The position numbers and the translations under genes were made by a program. The notes under the pieces are model-generated. The model made no database searches. It was not told the DNA's origin and saw only the letters and a program-made list of their open reading frames with translations. Of a DNA stretch of 64,000 bases, positions 1 through 10,300 are shown piece by piece. The first letter of the stretch is position 1, and the number at the start of each line of letters is the position of its first letter. This DNA is from Chloroflexota bacterium. Lineage in GTDB: Bacteria > Chloroflexota > Anaerolineae > CG2-30-64-16. The stretch is taken from NCBI GenBank assembly GCA_026389845.1, contig JAPLHB010000166.1, positions 1 to 64,000 of the forward strand, written 5' to 3'.

Positions 1-4
1 AGAG

Positions 5-274
5 ATGGCTGTCGTAACCGCCAACGATCTAAAGACAAAGGGCATTTCTGACATCGAGCGTATCCTCCAAGACGCGCAGGAGGTTGTGATCAGTGTCAGG
101 GGCAAGCCCCGCTATGTCGTGATGGATCTCGCGCACTACGATTTCCTGCGCGAGTGCGAGATTTCGACCGCCTGGGCTCAGACGCGCGAAGATGTGGCGG
201 TTGGCCGCTATCGGCGAGAGGGCGCCGATGCACATATGGCGCGCATTAAGGGCGAGTTGACCGATGCTCTATAG
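5..274 (+). CDS. Phd/YefM-type antitoxin
   Basis: This 89-residue protein has the layout of Phd/YefM antitoxins. An N-terminal DNA-binding part (MAVVTANDLKTKG, then residues about 10-30) is followed by the typical GKPRYVVMDLAHYDFL stretch, which corresponds to the usual rGkp.aVvl...dye.l signature. Such antitoxins bind a RelE/ParE or Doc-type toxin and repress their own operon. The stop codon overlaps an ATG at 264, where a toxin start would be expected in a coupled operon, but that frame closes after 14 codons. The antitoxin therefore looks orphaned. Its promoter, if any, lies outside the window. Confidence 0.8.
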   Translation: MAVVTANDLKTKGISDIERILQDAQEVVISVRGKPRYVVMDLAHYDFLRECEISTAWAQTREDVAVGRYRREGADAHMARIKGELTDAL

Positions 275-308
275 CCTGCTCTTCGATCTCGCATCACCCT
301 GGAGCTGA
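264..308 (+). pseudogene. Stub of a toxin reading frame after the Phd antitoxin
   Basis: An ATG overlaps the last codons of the antitoxin, the arrangement of coupled toxin-antitoxin pairs. It encodes only 14 residues (MLYSLLFDLASPWS) before TGA. The start resembles the MLYxLxF opening of some RelE/ParE-family toxins, but nothing recognisable follows. I read this as a truncated toxin; chance overlap cannot be excluded. Confidence 0.3.
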
Positions 309-623
309 ACGAGCAAGAGCTCAACCAGGCGAACCCCAAGCCAAACGCACTTCCCATGGCTGCCAGTGCGTGGCTGGCAACGCTGTGGCCCTGGTTGGTC
401 CCCTGCCGCTGGCGTCCCCCTTTGCGACACCGTCCTTGCTAAGCGTGATCGATGTCAATCGAAATTACCGTCTGAAATGGTAATCCTATGAATTACCCTT
501 GAGAATAGTAGTTTCACAGGACCCCGCTAGAATCCACGCCAGAAGGTCAACCCGCCCAGCGTCTGCATTTTACAGAAATGTGCCTGATCCGTAAAGCGTC
601 ATTTTCACCTGAACGCCGATCCG
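309..623. other. Gene-free stretch
   Basis: I see no convincing coding sequence here. A small inverted repeat, ATTACC (464-469) and GGTAAT (479-484), could be a protein-binding site. The stretch separates the antitoxin remnant from a convergent minus-strand operon. Confidence 0.4.
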
Positions 624-1730
624 TTATGAGATCAGACCCACCTTACGCAGTCGCTCCTGAAAGGCCGGCCGGTTGGCGTATTGCGCCTGCAGGCCGGCCA
701 ACCGGGGTTGGAACTCAGGCAGACGATTCTGGAAGATGGCCAGATCACGCAGCCTGACCAGGAGCGCTACCGCCTCGTCGTAGGGCCGTGCTTGCTTCTG
801 CTCGATCAGCGCCTGGACATCGCGCCAGGTTTGGGCAGTGCGGGGCGCGAAGTCCTGCAGGTCTTTGCTGCGCTGGGCCTCAGTCGCTGCCTGTTGCCGT
901 CGCACCTCCGCCTGACGCAACTGCTCAGCCGTCTCCCGCAGTTCGGCCCACGTGTGCCGCGCCGCGACTGCTTGGGGTCTGGCAGGTGGCCCGGCCAACT
1001 CCTGCAAGCGCCGGTTGAACTTCAGCGAGAGCAGCGGCTCCCCCTCGGCCAGCCGGCGCAGGAACACCTCGCACTCGGCCCGCGGCAGGCGGGCGATGAG
1101 TTGGTCCAATGAAATCAGCGGCGCGGGGCGGAGCGGCTCGCTGACCTGAGCAGCGGCCTGCACCAGGAACGAGTCTATCTGGAAGAAGCGGATGAACTCG
1201 GCCAGCGGCGCCGACAGTTCCTGCAACCCAGGCGGCACCGGCGGCTCCAACTCCTCATCAATGTCATTGGCCGTGGCGGCCAGGAGCCAGGCCAGATATA
1301 GGACACGATGATCGCCAGCCAGGATGTCGTCGCGCAACGGCGCCAGTGCGGAAAGCCGCGCCTCGCCCTCGAACCAGTTCCCGCCATCCTCGTCCCGCAG
1401 AACGATGTCCAAAATCAAGGTGTCGCCGACAGGCTCCAGTTCGGAACAGTACTCCCACAGATAAGGTTGGAGAGCCGCCTCATCCAGCAGTCCTTTGGGA
1501 AACCGGAACGCCAGCCGCTGGCTGCCCCAGTTGGCATAGTAGAGGAAGGCGTCGAAGTAGCGCGCCAGCACTTGTTTGGGGTCGTGCTTGAAACTGCCCC
1601 AGTTGTAGGTGACAACCGCGCGCGTCGAGGAAACGTCAATGTGGCTGGAGAGCTTGTCCACCGCGGCTTGTTCTTCAGCGGTCAAGGCGCGATCGCTGGT
1701 CTGCCACTCGTAGTATTGGTATTCGCTCAC
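624..1730 (-). CDS. Conserved hypothetical protein downstream of an AAA ATPase
   Basis: A 368-residue soluble protein opening with SEYQYYEWQ. I recognise this opening and the later YNWGSFKHDP and YFDAFLYYANWG segments as typical of a widespread family of unknown function, but I know no assigned role. The C-terminal 120 residues are charged and probably helical or coiled coil. The start is the GTG at 1730, which has AGGAGG five bases upstream. A longer frame to 1766 would run into the neighbouring gene. The GTGA overlaps the stop of the ATPase gene upstream, so the two are translationally coupled. Confidence 0.7.
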   Translation of the reverse strand: MSEYQYYEWQTSDRALTAEEQAAVDKLSSHIDVSSTRAVVTYNWGSFKHDPKQVLARYFDAFLYYANWGSQRLAFRFPKGLLDEAALQPYLWEYCSELEPVGDTLILDIVLRDEDGGNWFEGEARLSALAPLRDDILAGDHRVLYLAWLLAATANDIDEELEPPVPPGLQELSAPLAEFIRFFQIDSFLVQAAAQVSEPLRPAPLISLDQLIARLPRAECEVFLRRLAEGEPLLSLKFNRRLQELAGPPARPQAVAARHTWAELRETAEQLRQAEVRRQQAATEAQRSKDLQDFAPRTAQTWRDVQALIEQKQARPYDEAVALLVRLRDLAIFQNRLPEFQPRLAGLQAQYANRPAFQERLRKVGLIS

Positions 1731-3115
1731 GTGGCCTCCTTGCTGAGCACATCGTCCAGTCCGCACAGGAGTACACCCTGGCTGGCCGCTTCAGCCTGCA
1801 AAGGCTCGGTAAAACCCGCGCGAGAGAACAACGCCAACACTTGATGCCGGGTTCCAGAGACGCGTGCGGCCTTGCGCTTGAGTTCAGCCAGGACGTCAGG
1901 GCCGATGGGCCGCGAGCGCCAACGGCACTCGCCCAGTAAGATGTATTCCTCGTCTAGGGCCGCCACATCCACCTGCGCCTGCGCATCCCACCACATGCCG
2001 ACCCGCTGGGGCCGGAAGGGGATGCGGCCGGCCGCCGCCAGCTCCCAGACCCGGCTACGACAGATCTCCTCAAAGGCCAATCCGGCCAGCGCATCCAGTT
2101 GCTCGCTCACGATCTGGCGCACCGTGGCCGTGTCCCCGCGCTCCAGGTGGACGCGCTCGCGATAGACGAACCGAAACCAGAAGCGGAAGAATGGGTCGAG
2201 CAGTTGATAGCGGCCCTGCCGCGAGTGCGCCGGGTCGGCATCGGTGACTGGCACGGCCCGTTCGAGCAAGCCGAGGTCCCGCAGCGTGTTCAAGTAATAG
2301 CCCAGCGATGCGCCCTTAACCCCGACCGCCTGGCTGATCTCATCCTGGCGCACGCGGCCGGTGGCGATGGCTTCCAGGATCGCAAAGTAGACCCGTGGCT
2401 CGCGGAGTTCCATCTGCAAGAGAAAACGCGGCTCGTCGTACAAGAACGCGCCCTGGCTGAGGATGTCACCCTCGATGTTATCCAGCAGCGGCCGGCGGTC
2501 GGCGAACTGGCGCAGATACGCGGGCACGCCACCCAGCACGGCGTAGGCCCGCACTTGGTCTTGCAGGCTGTAGCCAGGAAGGAAGAGCCGGGCATCAGCG
2601 AAGCTCAGGGGTTGCAGGCGCCACTGCGCGGTACGCCGGCCGTAGAGCGGCGCCTGATAGGCCAGCACCTCGCGCTCCATGATGCCGACATAGCTGCCGC
2701 TCAAGATGAGCATCAGGTGGGTATGTTGCAGCGTCTCATCCCAGAGGCGTTGAAGGATCGAGGGCAGGGTGGGACTGGTCTGCAACAGGTAGGTGAACTC
2801 GTCGAGCACCACAATCAGGCGCGCCTCGCCCGCCTGGCGCGCCAGCGCCTTGAACACCTGATCCCAGGTGGCAAAGTGCGTGCTTTCGGGATCGTTGTGG
2901 AATAGCTCGCCGTACCGTCGGACCAACTCAGCCAGGGTGCTGTTCTCGGTGCCCAGGTCGGCCACGTAGAAGAAGTGGCGTTTACCCTCGCAGAAACGCC
3001 GCAGCAACTCGGTCTTGCCCACGCGGCGCCGGCCGTAGAGCACGATCAGTTCGGCCTGGTCGGCGGCGTAACGCCGTTCCAGAAAGGCCAACTCGCGCAC
3101 GCGGTTGATGAACAT
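1727..3115 (-). CDS. Archaeal-type AAA ATPase with DUF234-like C-terminus
   Basis: A 462-residue ATPase of the family that pairs an archaeal ATPase domain with a C-terminal winged-helix/DUF234 region. It has a Walker A motif, GRRRVGKTE (28-36), and Walker B, LIVVLDEF (100-107). A winged-helix part (about 255-300, containing SLGYYLNTLRDLGLLER) and the LLDPFFRFWFRFVY signature (about 318-331) follow. A restriction-endonuclease-like tail contains LLGECRWR. These proteins are common in mobile and accessory regions and their role is poorly known. The start has GAGGTG five bases upstream. It forms a two-gene operon with the hypothetical gene downstream, behind a set of AGACTA/TAGTCT half sites. Confidence 0.85.
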   Translation of the reverse strand: MFINRVRELAFLERRYAADQAELIVLYGRRRVGKTELLRRFCEGKRHFFYVADLGTENSTLAELVRRYGELFHNDPESTHFATWDQVFKALARQAGEARLIVVLDEFTYLLQTSPTLPSILQRLWDETLQHTHLMLILSGSYVGIMEREVLAYQAPLYGRRTAQWRLQPLSFADARLFLPGYSLQDQVRAYAVLGGVPAYLRQFADRRPLLDNIEGDILSQGAFLYDEPRFLLQMELREPRVYFAILEAIATGRVRQDEISQAVGVKGASLGYYLNTLRDLGLLERAVPVTDADPAHSRQGRYQLLDPFFRFWFRFVYRERVHLERGDTATVRQIVSEQLDALAGLAFEEICRSRVWELAAAGRIPFRPQRVGMWWDAQAQVDVAALDEEYILLGECRWRSRPIGPDVLAELKRKAARVSGTRHQVLALFSRAGFTEPLQAEAASQGVLLCGLDDVLSKEAT

Positions 3116-3142
3116 GGCACACCTCGTTGGATAAGCTAGGCC

Positions 3143-3168
3143 AGACTAAGCTAGTCTTGACTAGACTA
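3143..3168. promoter_or_regulatory. Candidate operator upstream of the ATPase operon
   Basis: Three copies of one hexamer in alternating orientation lie just upstream of the ATPase start: AGACTA (3143-3148), TAGTCT (3152-3157) and AGACTA (3163-3168). A direct repeat TAAGCTAG also occurs at 3132 and 3147. The symmetry suggests a repressor site; no regulator is identified. Confidence 0.4.
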
Positions 3169-3218
3169 TGCCACAGGCTCCCAATCTGGACAAGCAGGAC
3201 CGCCGCGGATCGGCCTGG

Positions 3219-5774
3219 TCAAAGCAGAGCGAAGATCAAGGGCCAGGCGGCGAGGCGGGCCAGCGCCGTGCGAACATCCTGCGCCTGGACAGCGGCGTGG
3301 GCTTGCTGGTAGGCCGCCCGCGCCGCAGTATAGGCGGTTATCGCGCCTTCTCGCTCTCCACGTGCTTCGTGAACGGCCCCCAGCACGCGCCAGGCGTCGC
3401 CCTGCATACTCGGGTCGCGCGCGTCCCGGCATCGTTCTACCGCCTGCTGGGCCAGGGCGAGCGCGTCGTCCATCCGACCCTCGCGTTGAGCGACGAACGC
3501 CAGCAACTGGTAGGCGAAGCCCTCTCTTGACGCCTTGTCTGCCTCTGGCAACTCCAGCGCTGGCAAGATCGCCAGCAGCCGGTCGGCTGCTGCGCGTACC
3601 TGGCCAAGCTCGCCCTGGGTCGCGGCCAGCGGCGCCAGTTCAACCAGGATGCTCAGTTCCAACACGAGCGCCCCCCCTTGCTGGACGACCTCCCACGCTG
3701 CCTGAAAACAGGTCAACGCCTCCGTCGGTTGCCCCATCGCGCGATACCGCGCGCCCAGCCACCGGAGCAAGTCAAGGATCTCGGCAGTCCGGTTGTGCTC
3801 GCGCGCCGTGGCGGCGGCCAGCGCGATTTGCCGATCGGCTGTCCCCCAGTCATGCTGAGCCAGCGCCAACTGCGCGCCCGCCTTGCACAGCGCAATATCC
3901 ACGTCCGCATCGTCCAGCGCCTCGGCCCACCCCTTGCCCAAAGCGAACGCGCGGACTGCTCCCTCCAGATCACCCCACTGCAGGCTGGGTGCGATCGCCT
4001 CAAAGCATAGGAACGCTTTCAGCCGGGTCTCGACCGCGTCGTTCGACATAACTGCATCCCGGTAGCGGGCCGCCTCGGCCCACTGGCCCAACGCCAGGGC
4101 GCGCCGGGTGCGCGCATGGTCGAGCCAGCCGCGGGCCGCGTCCGAAAGCTCTTCGGCCACCTCGGCCAGCCGCGCCAGCCAGCGATCGAGCGCGGCGAGC
4201 CGGCCCGTCAACAGCAACCAGGAATGCAGGCAGGCGAGCAGGAAAGCGCAGGTCTCGTGCCGCCCTGCGTCCCAGGCGTAGTCGAAGGCGCCCGCCAGGT
4301 TGGGCCATTCGGCCGTGAGTTGGGCATCATACTGGTCGGGCCGCTGGCCAAGCATGTGCGCCAGACCGAGGTAGTGGCCGACGAAGTCGGCGCGCGCGGC
4401 GTCCCATTCACCAGCTTGCCGGAGGAGGTGGCGCGCGTAGTCATGCACCACGCTGTGCAGCCGCCAGCGAGGCGCCTGGGCATCGTCGTCGGCGATCAGC
4501 AGGAGGCCACAGTCAGCCAGGTCAGCCAGCCGATCGCGGCTTTCGTCCAGCCACTGCTGCACGGGTTGCGCGTCATCAGCGAGCCGCCACAGACCGGCCA
4601 CAACCGGTGCGGCGAAGCTGGCGCCGTAAGGGAAGACCCCCAAGCGGCGAAACCGGGCCTGGGCCTCAGCGTCCAGCGAGTTGTAGCTGACCTGAAGCGC
4701 CAGCCGCGCACTGCTGTAACGATCATTGTCGCGGTGCAAGACGCCCAGACGTCGCTCTACATCCCGCGCCCGCTCCAGTACCGTAGCCCAACCGTACAGC
4801 CCGACGGCCTGGCCGAGGAGCGCCACGGCCAGGGGCAGCCCCTCGACCGTGCGCACCAGTTCTTCACCCGCACCGGGCGGCTCCGCGACACCGGGGCTGG
4901 CGCTGTGGGTGCGCAGCACCGTCAGCGCCTCTGTCTCGTCGAACGCCCCGACCTCCACCGGAGTACTCCCTGGCCACAAAACCGCCAGGCCGCGTTGGCG
5001 CGTGGTGATCAGGACACCAGCCACCTGGGTCAGCTCTTGGAGAGGGGCGATATCCTCCACCGTCCATACGTCATCCAGGACGAGGAGATAGCCGCGCCCA
5101 GGCGCCCCCAGATGCGCCACCAGCCGCCGGACAAGCTGCGCCGCGTCAGCATTGTTGGTGGGGAGGCGCAGCAGGCCGCACCAGCCGGTCAACACAGCCG
5201 GCCAGTCGGGCGCGGGCCCCAGCGTAGCCCACAGGACACCGTTCCAGAAGCATTCACGCACGGCAGGCAGACGCGCGACGCCGTTGACCAAAGTTGTCTT
5301 GCCCGTCCCGCCCATGCCCCAGGCGATCACCGGTTGGGGCGGCTTGGCCAGTAGCGCAGTAACGAGTTGGGAGGTCTCGCTTGGGCGCTCCACGTAAGCT
5401 GGGGGCCACCAGATCTTTTGGCGTGCCAGATCCAGGGCGAGGGCCTGCCAGTCGTTCAGCCAGGCGAGGAACTGCGCCCGTGCCTTTGCTTCGGCCGGTG
5501 TTTCGGCCAGGATGTCGGGTAGCCGGTCCAACGGGAGGCCGATCTGCCTCAGCGCGTAGCGGACTTCGCCCGGCTCTGACAACGCGCCTTTGCGCCACAG
5601 ATACAACAACAGAGAGCACAGATCGGTCGGGGTCAGGCGCCGCTCGCCGCGCAACCAGTGCGTTGCCTGGCTGCGATGCCGGCCCAACTGCTCCGCCAGG
5701 GCGCTACCGGGAATGCTGCCGCGGCTAGCCCACAGCGAGAGCCAGTAACCCATTCTCCCCTTGTCAAGTGCCAT
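3219..5774 (-). CDS. STAND NTPase with N-terminal helix-turn-helix, NB-ARC and TPR repeats
   Basis: An 851-residue signalling ATPase. Residues about 1-60 look like a helix-turn-helix (LAEQLGRHRSQATHWLRGE). The NB-ARC core carries a P-loop, GMGGTGKT (153-160), Walker B, LVLDDVW (231-237), and the ITTRQR sensor segment. The C-terminal half (from about 480) is Ala/Leu-rich helical repeats of TPR type. STAND proteins use nucleotide-dependent oligomerisation as switches in transcription control, cell death or phage defence. The start at 5774 has GGAGG eight bases upstream; the longer frame to 5981 crosses repeated DNA and is unlikely. No separate effector domain is obvious, so a regulatory role via the N-terminal HTH is my preference. 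Confidence 0.85.
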   Translation of the reverse strand: MALDKGRMGYWLSLWASRGSIPGSALAEQLGRHRSQATHWLRGERRLTPTDLCSLLLYLWRKGALSEPGEVRYALRQIGLPLDRLPDILAETPAEAKARAQFLAWLNDWQALALDLARQKIWWPPAYVERPSETSQLVTALLAKPPQPVIAWGMGGTGKTTLVNGVARLPAVRECFWNGVLWATLGPAPDWPAVLTGWCGLLRLPTNNADAAQLVRRLVAHLGAPGRGYLLVLDDVWTVEDIAPLQELTQVAGVLITTRQRGLAVLWPGSTPVEVGAFDETEALTVLRTHSASPGVAEPPGAGEELVRTVEGLPLAVALLGQAVGLYGWATVLERARDVERRLGVLHRDNDRYSSARLALQVSYNSLDAEAQARFRRLGVFPYGASFAAPVVAGLWRLADDAQPVQQWLDESRDRLADLADCGLLLIADDDAQAPRWRLHSVVHDYARHLLRQAGEWDAARADFVGHYLGLAHMLGQRPDQYDAQLTAEWPNLAGAFDYAWDAGRHETCAFLLACLHSWLLLTGRLAALDRWLARLAEVAEELSDAARGWLDHARTRRALALGQWAEAARYRDAVMSNDAVETRLKAFLCFEAIAPSLQWGDLEGAVRAFALGKGWAEALDDADVDIALCKAGAQLALAQHDWGTADRQIALAAATAREHNRTAEILDLLRWLGARYRAMGQPTEALTCFQAAWEVVQQGGALVLELSILVELAPLAATQGELGQVRAAADRLLAILPALELPEADKASREGFAYQLLAFVAQREGRMDDALALAQQAVERCRDARDPSMQGDAWRVLGAVHEARGEREGAITAYTAARAAYQQAHAAVQAQDVRTALARLAAWPLIFALL

Positions 5775-5810
5775 CAAATCTACCTCCGTACGGCTGCGTG
5801 GACGGCGGCC

Positions 5811-5879
5811 GCGCAACATGACCTCCCCACGCGCAACATGGATCTCCCACGCGCAACATCCCCCCTTGAAAACGCAACA
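5811..5879. repeat. Four direct repeats phased at 20 bp (iteron- or operator-like)
   Basis: GCGCAACAT occurs at 5811, 5831 and 5851, and a diverged copy, AACGCAACA, at 5871. Each copy starts exactly 20 bp after the last, about two helical turns, so bound proteins would sit on one DNA face. The block lies between the divergent STAND and recombinase genes. It may be a shared operator or recombinase arm-type sites. Confidence 0.6.
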
Positions 5880-6059
5880 AGCATTCCCGTATCCTGTGCA
5901 TAGCGGAACCGAGCAGGACGCACAAATCGCCCCTGGTCGGTCGGATCGGTGGAGCGCCCTATTGTCTACGAAATGGCCCAACTTGACAAGTTGGCGACGA
6001 ACATCGGTTCGGTCTATCCACCGACCCAGATCACAGGCTACATAGGAGAAGGAGACGGT

Positions 6060-7040
6060 ATGAACAACACAATTGCGGGAACAAGCAGGACGCCGGCCGT
6101 GGGGCCAACACCCATGGTGCCGCAGAATGATGCGGGCCTCGCCCAGTTTGCGGCGATCTTGCAGGAGCGGGTGCGGGTGCGGCAGATCAGTGCCGGGTCA
6201 GCGCGCGCCTATTTTGCCGATGTACGCGACTTTGCTGTTTACCTCGCTGGTCAGAATGTCGGCATGCTGAGTGCGACCGCCGCCCACGTGCGCGCCTACC
6301 TGGCAGGACTGACCGCCACGCAGCAGGCAAGCACGGTGCGGCGGAAACTGGTTAGCCTCCGTCGCTGCTATGCTGGGCTCGTCGCGGCGGGCCTGCGCCA
6401 GGACAACCCCGTCGCCGAGTTGCATCTGCCCAAACCACGCCGCCCGCGGGACAGGCGCCCACCCCTTACCGCGGCGACCATCAAACGGCTGCTGGCTGCG
6501 CCGCGGCTGGCCTCGGTCAAGGGTGTGCGTGACCGCGCCATGCTCACCACCATGGCGATCCTGGGCCTGACCGTCGCCGAAACCTGTCGCCTTGACGTGG
6601 CGGATGTTGATCTCCAGGCCGAAACGCTGCGGGTGATCGGCAAGGGCGCCCGCCCGCGCACGGTCGAGTTGACGCTGCAAACGGCCGGCGAGCTGCGCCG
6701 CTGGCTGGCGGCGCGGGCGCTGCTCCAGCCTGAAACGACCGCCATGTTCACTGCACTGCATTGGACCTCTGGCCGCACCGCGCCGGGCCAACGAATCAGC
6801 GTGCGCGGCGTCCGGCAGATGGTGCGCGGCTATCTGGCGCAGGTCGGCGTGACTGAGCCGGGCGTGAGCTGCCAGGCCCTGCGCCGCACTTATGCCGCAC
6901 TCACCCTGGCCGCTGGCGGCGATCTGCGGGCGGTCGCGGCTAGCCTGGGCCACGTCAGCACAGTTACGACCCAGGGGTATGCAGAAGATGCTGCACTGAT
7001 CAAGGACAATCCGGCGCGCTACCTGTCAGGGCTACTGTAA
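6060..7040 (+). CDS. Tyrosine recombinase with altered catalytic residues
   Basis: A 326-residue phage-integrase-family protein with an N-terminal SAM-like DNA-binding domain (about 25-110) and a C-terminal catalytic fold. The beta-hairpin GKGARPR, LGHVST and the TTQGYA tyrosine are present. The first catalytic arginine, normally in GLRxSEL, is Thr171 (LGLTVAET). The His of the HxxR box is Gln272 (QALR, with Arg275 kept). The protein may thus be impaired or have another role. The start at 6060 has GGAGA upstream; the track-length start at 5949 is less likely. It heads a module of element genes. Confidence 0.85.
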   Translation: MNNTIAGTSRTPAVGPTPMVPQNDAGLAQFAAILQERVRVRQISAGSARAYFADVRDFAVYLAGQNVGMLSATAAHVRAYLAGLTATQQASTVRRKLVSLRRCYAGLVAAGLRQDNPVAELHLPKPRRPRDRRPPLTAATIKRLLAAPRLASVKGVRDRAMLTTMAILGLTVAETCRLDVADVDLQAETLRVIGKGARPRTVELTLQTAGELRRWLAARALLQPETTAMFTALHWTSGRTAPGQRISVRGVRQMVRGYLAQVGVTEPGVSCQALRRTYAALTLAAGGDLRAVAASLGHVSTVTTQGYAEDAALIKDNPARYLSGLL

Positions 7041-7075
7041 GAGATGCCAAGTGATTCAGAGGAGGAATGAGGGAT

Positions 7076-7354
7076 ATGAGCAAAGAGAAGGCCCTAGGAG
7101 CTTTGAGCGGCGTCCCCAGGGCCCACAATGCGGGTGGAAGTGCGCAGCAGGTCACTTCCGGGACCAAGGTTAGCACAGCCGCGCACGGGCGTCCAATCGC
7201 GGGGCCGCTATCGGCAGGGTTCGACCGGATGCTCTCCTGGCAGCTCGATGCCGCGCTCTATCTGGAGGAGCATGCCGGCGTGCGGTTCGACCGCTGGCTG
7301 GCGCATCTGCTCCGACGACGGCTGGAGGCTCGCTTGCCGAGGTCGGCGCGATGA
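7076..7354 (+). CDS. Small hypothetical protein of the element module
   Basis: A 92-residue protein I do not recognise. The first half is low in order, and the second half (FDRMLSWQLDAALYLEEHAGVRFDRWLAHLLRRRLEARL) is helical and basic, which could suit DNA binding or a protein partner. AGGAGG stands ten bases before the ATG at 7076, better than the ATG at 7067 with one base of spacing. Its stop overlaps the ATG of the primase gene (ATGA), so the two are probably translated together. Confidence 0.55.
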   Translation: MSKEKALGALSGVPRAHNAGGSAQQVTSGTKVSTAAHGRPIAGPLSAGFDRMLSWQLDAALYLEEHAGVRFDRWLAHLLRRRLEARLPRSAR

Positions 7355-10300
7355 GCAATACCCTCCGCGCCGACCGCGCTGAGATCCTACGACACCTGGC
7401 TCTGCTGGCTGCGCCTGGCCAGGTCGTCGAGCTGCGGGGGCTGGACGCCGTGACGCCTGGCTGGAACAGGCCACATACGGTTTCCGGTTACTTCGACGAT
7501 CCGGTCAAGCTGGCGCACGCCGCCGCCGGCATCCAGGCGCGCGGCATTTACGTGACGTTGAATTTGGTGCAGCCCGATCTGCTGGCGCGCGCTGTCAACC
7601 GCTTGCGCGATTGCGGCAGGAGCGACCCGACCACCGCCGATAGCGACATCACCGAGCGGCGCTGGCTGCTGATTGACCTGGATGCCGTGCGGCCCAGCGG
7701 CATCTCGGCCACCGACGCCGAGCACGCCCTGGCGCTGGCGCGGGCGGCGCAGATCCGGACCTGGCTAACCGAGCAAGGCTGGCCGGAGCCGATCTACGCC
7801 GACTCCGGCAACGGCGCGCACTTGCTCTACCGCGTGAGCTTGCCCGCAGCTGACGGCGGGCTGGTGCAGAACGTCCTGCGGGCGCTGGCGTTTCGCTTCG
7901 ACGATGCGCTGGCGATCGTGGATCAGACCTGCCACAACCCGGCGCGCATCAGCAAAATTTTCGGCACGCCGGTCTGCAAGGGCGACCCGACGGCGGAGCG
8001 GCCGCACCGCCTGGCGCACATCGTCGAAGCGCCGGCTGAGGTGGCTCCTGTGTCTCAGGAGCTCTTGGCCGCCGTGGCCGCCATGCAACCACCGGCGCAG
8101 CCGCGACCGGGCAGCAATGGCCGCAGCGGTGAGCACCTGGATGTAGCCAACTGGCTGGCCGAGCACAACCTGGCCGTGAGCGAGCCGAAAGCCTGGCAGG
8201 GCGGGCAGCGCTGGGTGTTCGAGGTGTGTCCCTGGAACAGCGCGCACACCGACCGCTCGGCCTACATCGTGCAGTTCGCCAACGGCGCCATCGCCGCCGG
8301 CTGCCATCACAACAGCTGTCAGGGCCGGGACTGGCGCGACCTGCGCGAGCTGGTCGAGGGGCCGCGGCCGGCCTATCGAGGACAACATGTCGCAGCGACT
8401 TCGACCCAAGAGCCGGCCTGCCGAGCGTCAACTGTGGCCCCACACAACAACGGCGCTCCGGCGCTGACGCCGCGCCAAGAGGCCGAGGCAGCCCTGGGCG
8501 TCGAGGTGCGCGACGCCGACGAAGGCGAGCCGGACTGGCCGAATTTGGCGTTCGTCGAGCTGCCCGGTGACGCGGCGGACACGGACCAGGCCGACGCCGA
8601 GCGCGTCGAGGAGGTGCTGGCAGACATTGACGCCGCCACCGACCGGGATGCCGTCGAGGATCTGCTGCCGATGCTGACCCAACGCTGCCTGGGGCTGGAT
8701 CGCAATGCCATGCTGCGGGTGGATCGCCGGCTGCGCAAGCGGAGGGTGCCCCAGGAAACCCTGCGCGCCTGGCACGGCGCGTTGAACGAGCAGCGGCGGG
8801 CGACGCGGGCCAGCCGCAAGCCAGGCCTGGCTAGCGCCACCGACGACGGGACCAAGCCGCCGGCAACGGACGATTTGCCGAGTATCTGGGCCGCGGATCG
8901 TCCGCTGCAAGCCATAACTGCCGATGCGCTGGCGGCCCTGCATGCCCGCAACGAGCCCCCTACGGTGTTCGTGCGGTCAGGCGCACTCGTGCGAGTGCGC
9001 AACGACGAGAATTCTCGGCCACAGATCGAGCGGATCACCGGAGATGCCCTGCGCGGCCGAATGGCTCGCACTGCTTTCTGGCGCGTGCCGGATCGCCACG
9101 GTGAGCCCCGCTACATTGCGCCGCCCGACGCGGTGGTTCGAGATCTCCTGACTATCGGCAGCTGGCCTTTTCCGCGTCTGGAGGCGTTGACCGAAACACC
9201 CGTCTTGCGGCCGAATGGCACTATTCTCGATCACCCCGGCTACGATCTCGAAACAGGCTTGTACTACGCGCCCCCGGCCGGCTTCGAATTGCCGGAGATC
9301 CCAGCCCGTCCCAATTCCGACGAGGTGCAAAGCGCGGTCGGGCTCCTTGCAGAGGCAATCAGCGACTTCCCGTTCGTCGACCAGGCGAGCCGGGCCAACA
9401 CATGGGCGTTGCTGCTAACGCCAATTCTGCGCCCCGCCCTCAATGGCAACGCGCCACTGGCGCTGCTCGACAAGCCTCAGCCGGGGGTGGGCGCCAGCCT
9501 TCTGGCCGAACTGGCGGCCATCATCGGCACCGGCCGTCCGGCAGCGATGATGGGCGCACCCAAAACTGACGAGGAATGGCGTAAGCAGCTTACGAGTCTA
9601 CTGCATGGCAGCAACCCGATGATCGTGGTTGACAATGTTGATGGCATTCTGGCCTCGGCTGACCTGGCGCGGGCGTTGACCTCGTCAACCTGGCAAGACC
9701 GACTCTTGGGTCAAAACCTGACCTTGAACTTGCCGCAGCGGGCGACCTGGCTGGCGACCGGCAATAACCTGCGTCTTGGCGGCGACATGCCCCGGCGCTG
9801 TTACTGGATTCGCCTCAACGCTCAAACTGCGCAACCCTGGCTCCACCGCCGCTTCCAGCACCCTGACCTGATCGGCTGGGCCAACACGCAGCGCGGGCGG
9901 CTGCTGGCTGCGCTGCTCACCCTGGCGCGATCTTGGTGGGCCGATGGCTGCCCACCAGCCGCCATAACGCCTCTCGGAAGTTTTGAGAGCTGGTCCCGGA
10001 TAGTCGCGGGAATCCTGGCCCACGCCGGAATCGCAGGCTTCCTGAGCAACCTGGCCGATCTTTACGAGCGCGTCGACGACGAGGGGCCTCAATGGCTGCG
10101 CTTCCTGGCCGCGTGGCACGAAGCCTTGGGGGCACAAGCGGTCACGACTGCCGAGTTGGTCACTCGCTTGCGGGCGGCCAGCCAGGCCATGCCAAGTGGT
10201 CAGGAGCAACCCCAGGCTGCGGGCGATCGACAGTTATGTGAGGCGCTGCCGGATTACTTCGCCGATGCCCTGGCCAATCCCAAGTTCAGCGGTAGCCTGA

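Noticed and set aside
4116-5354. 412-codon open frame opposite the STAND gene
   Set aside because: It lies wholly within a well-supported gene on the other strand; its translation has no domain and is an effect of high GC.
5775-5981. Longer start of the STAND protein
   Set aside because: It would translate the 20-bp-phased repeats, whereas the ATG at 5774 has a good ribosome-binding site.
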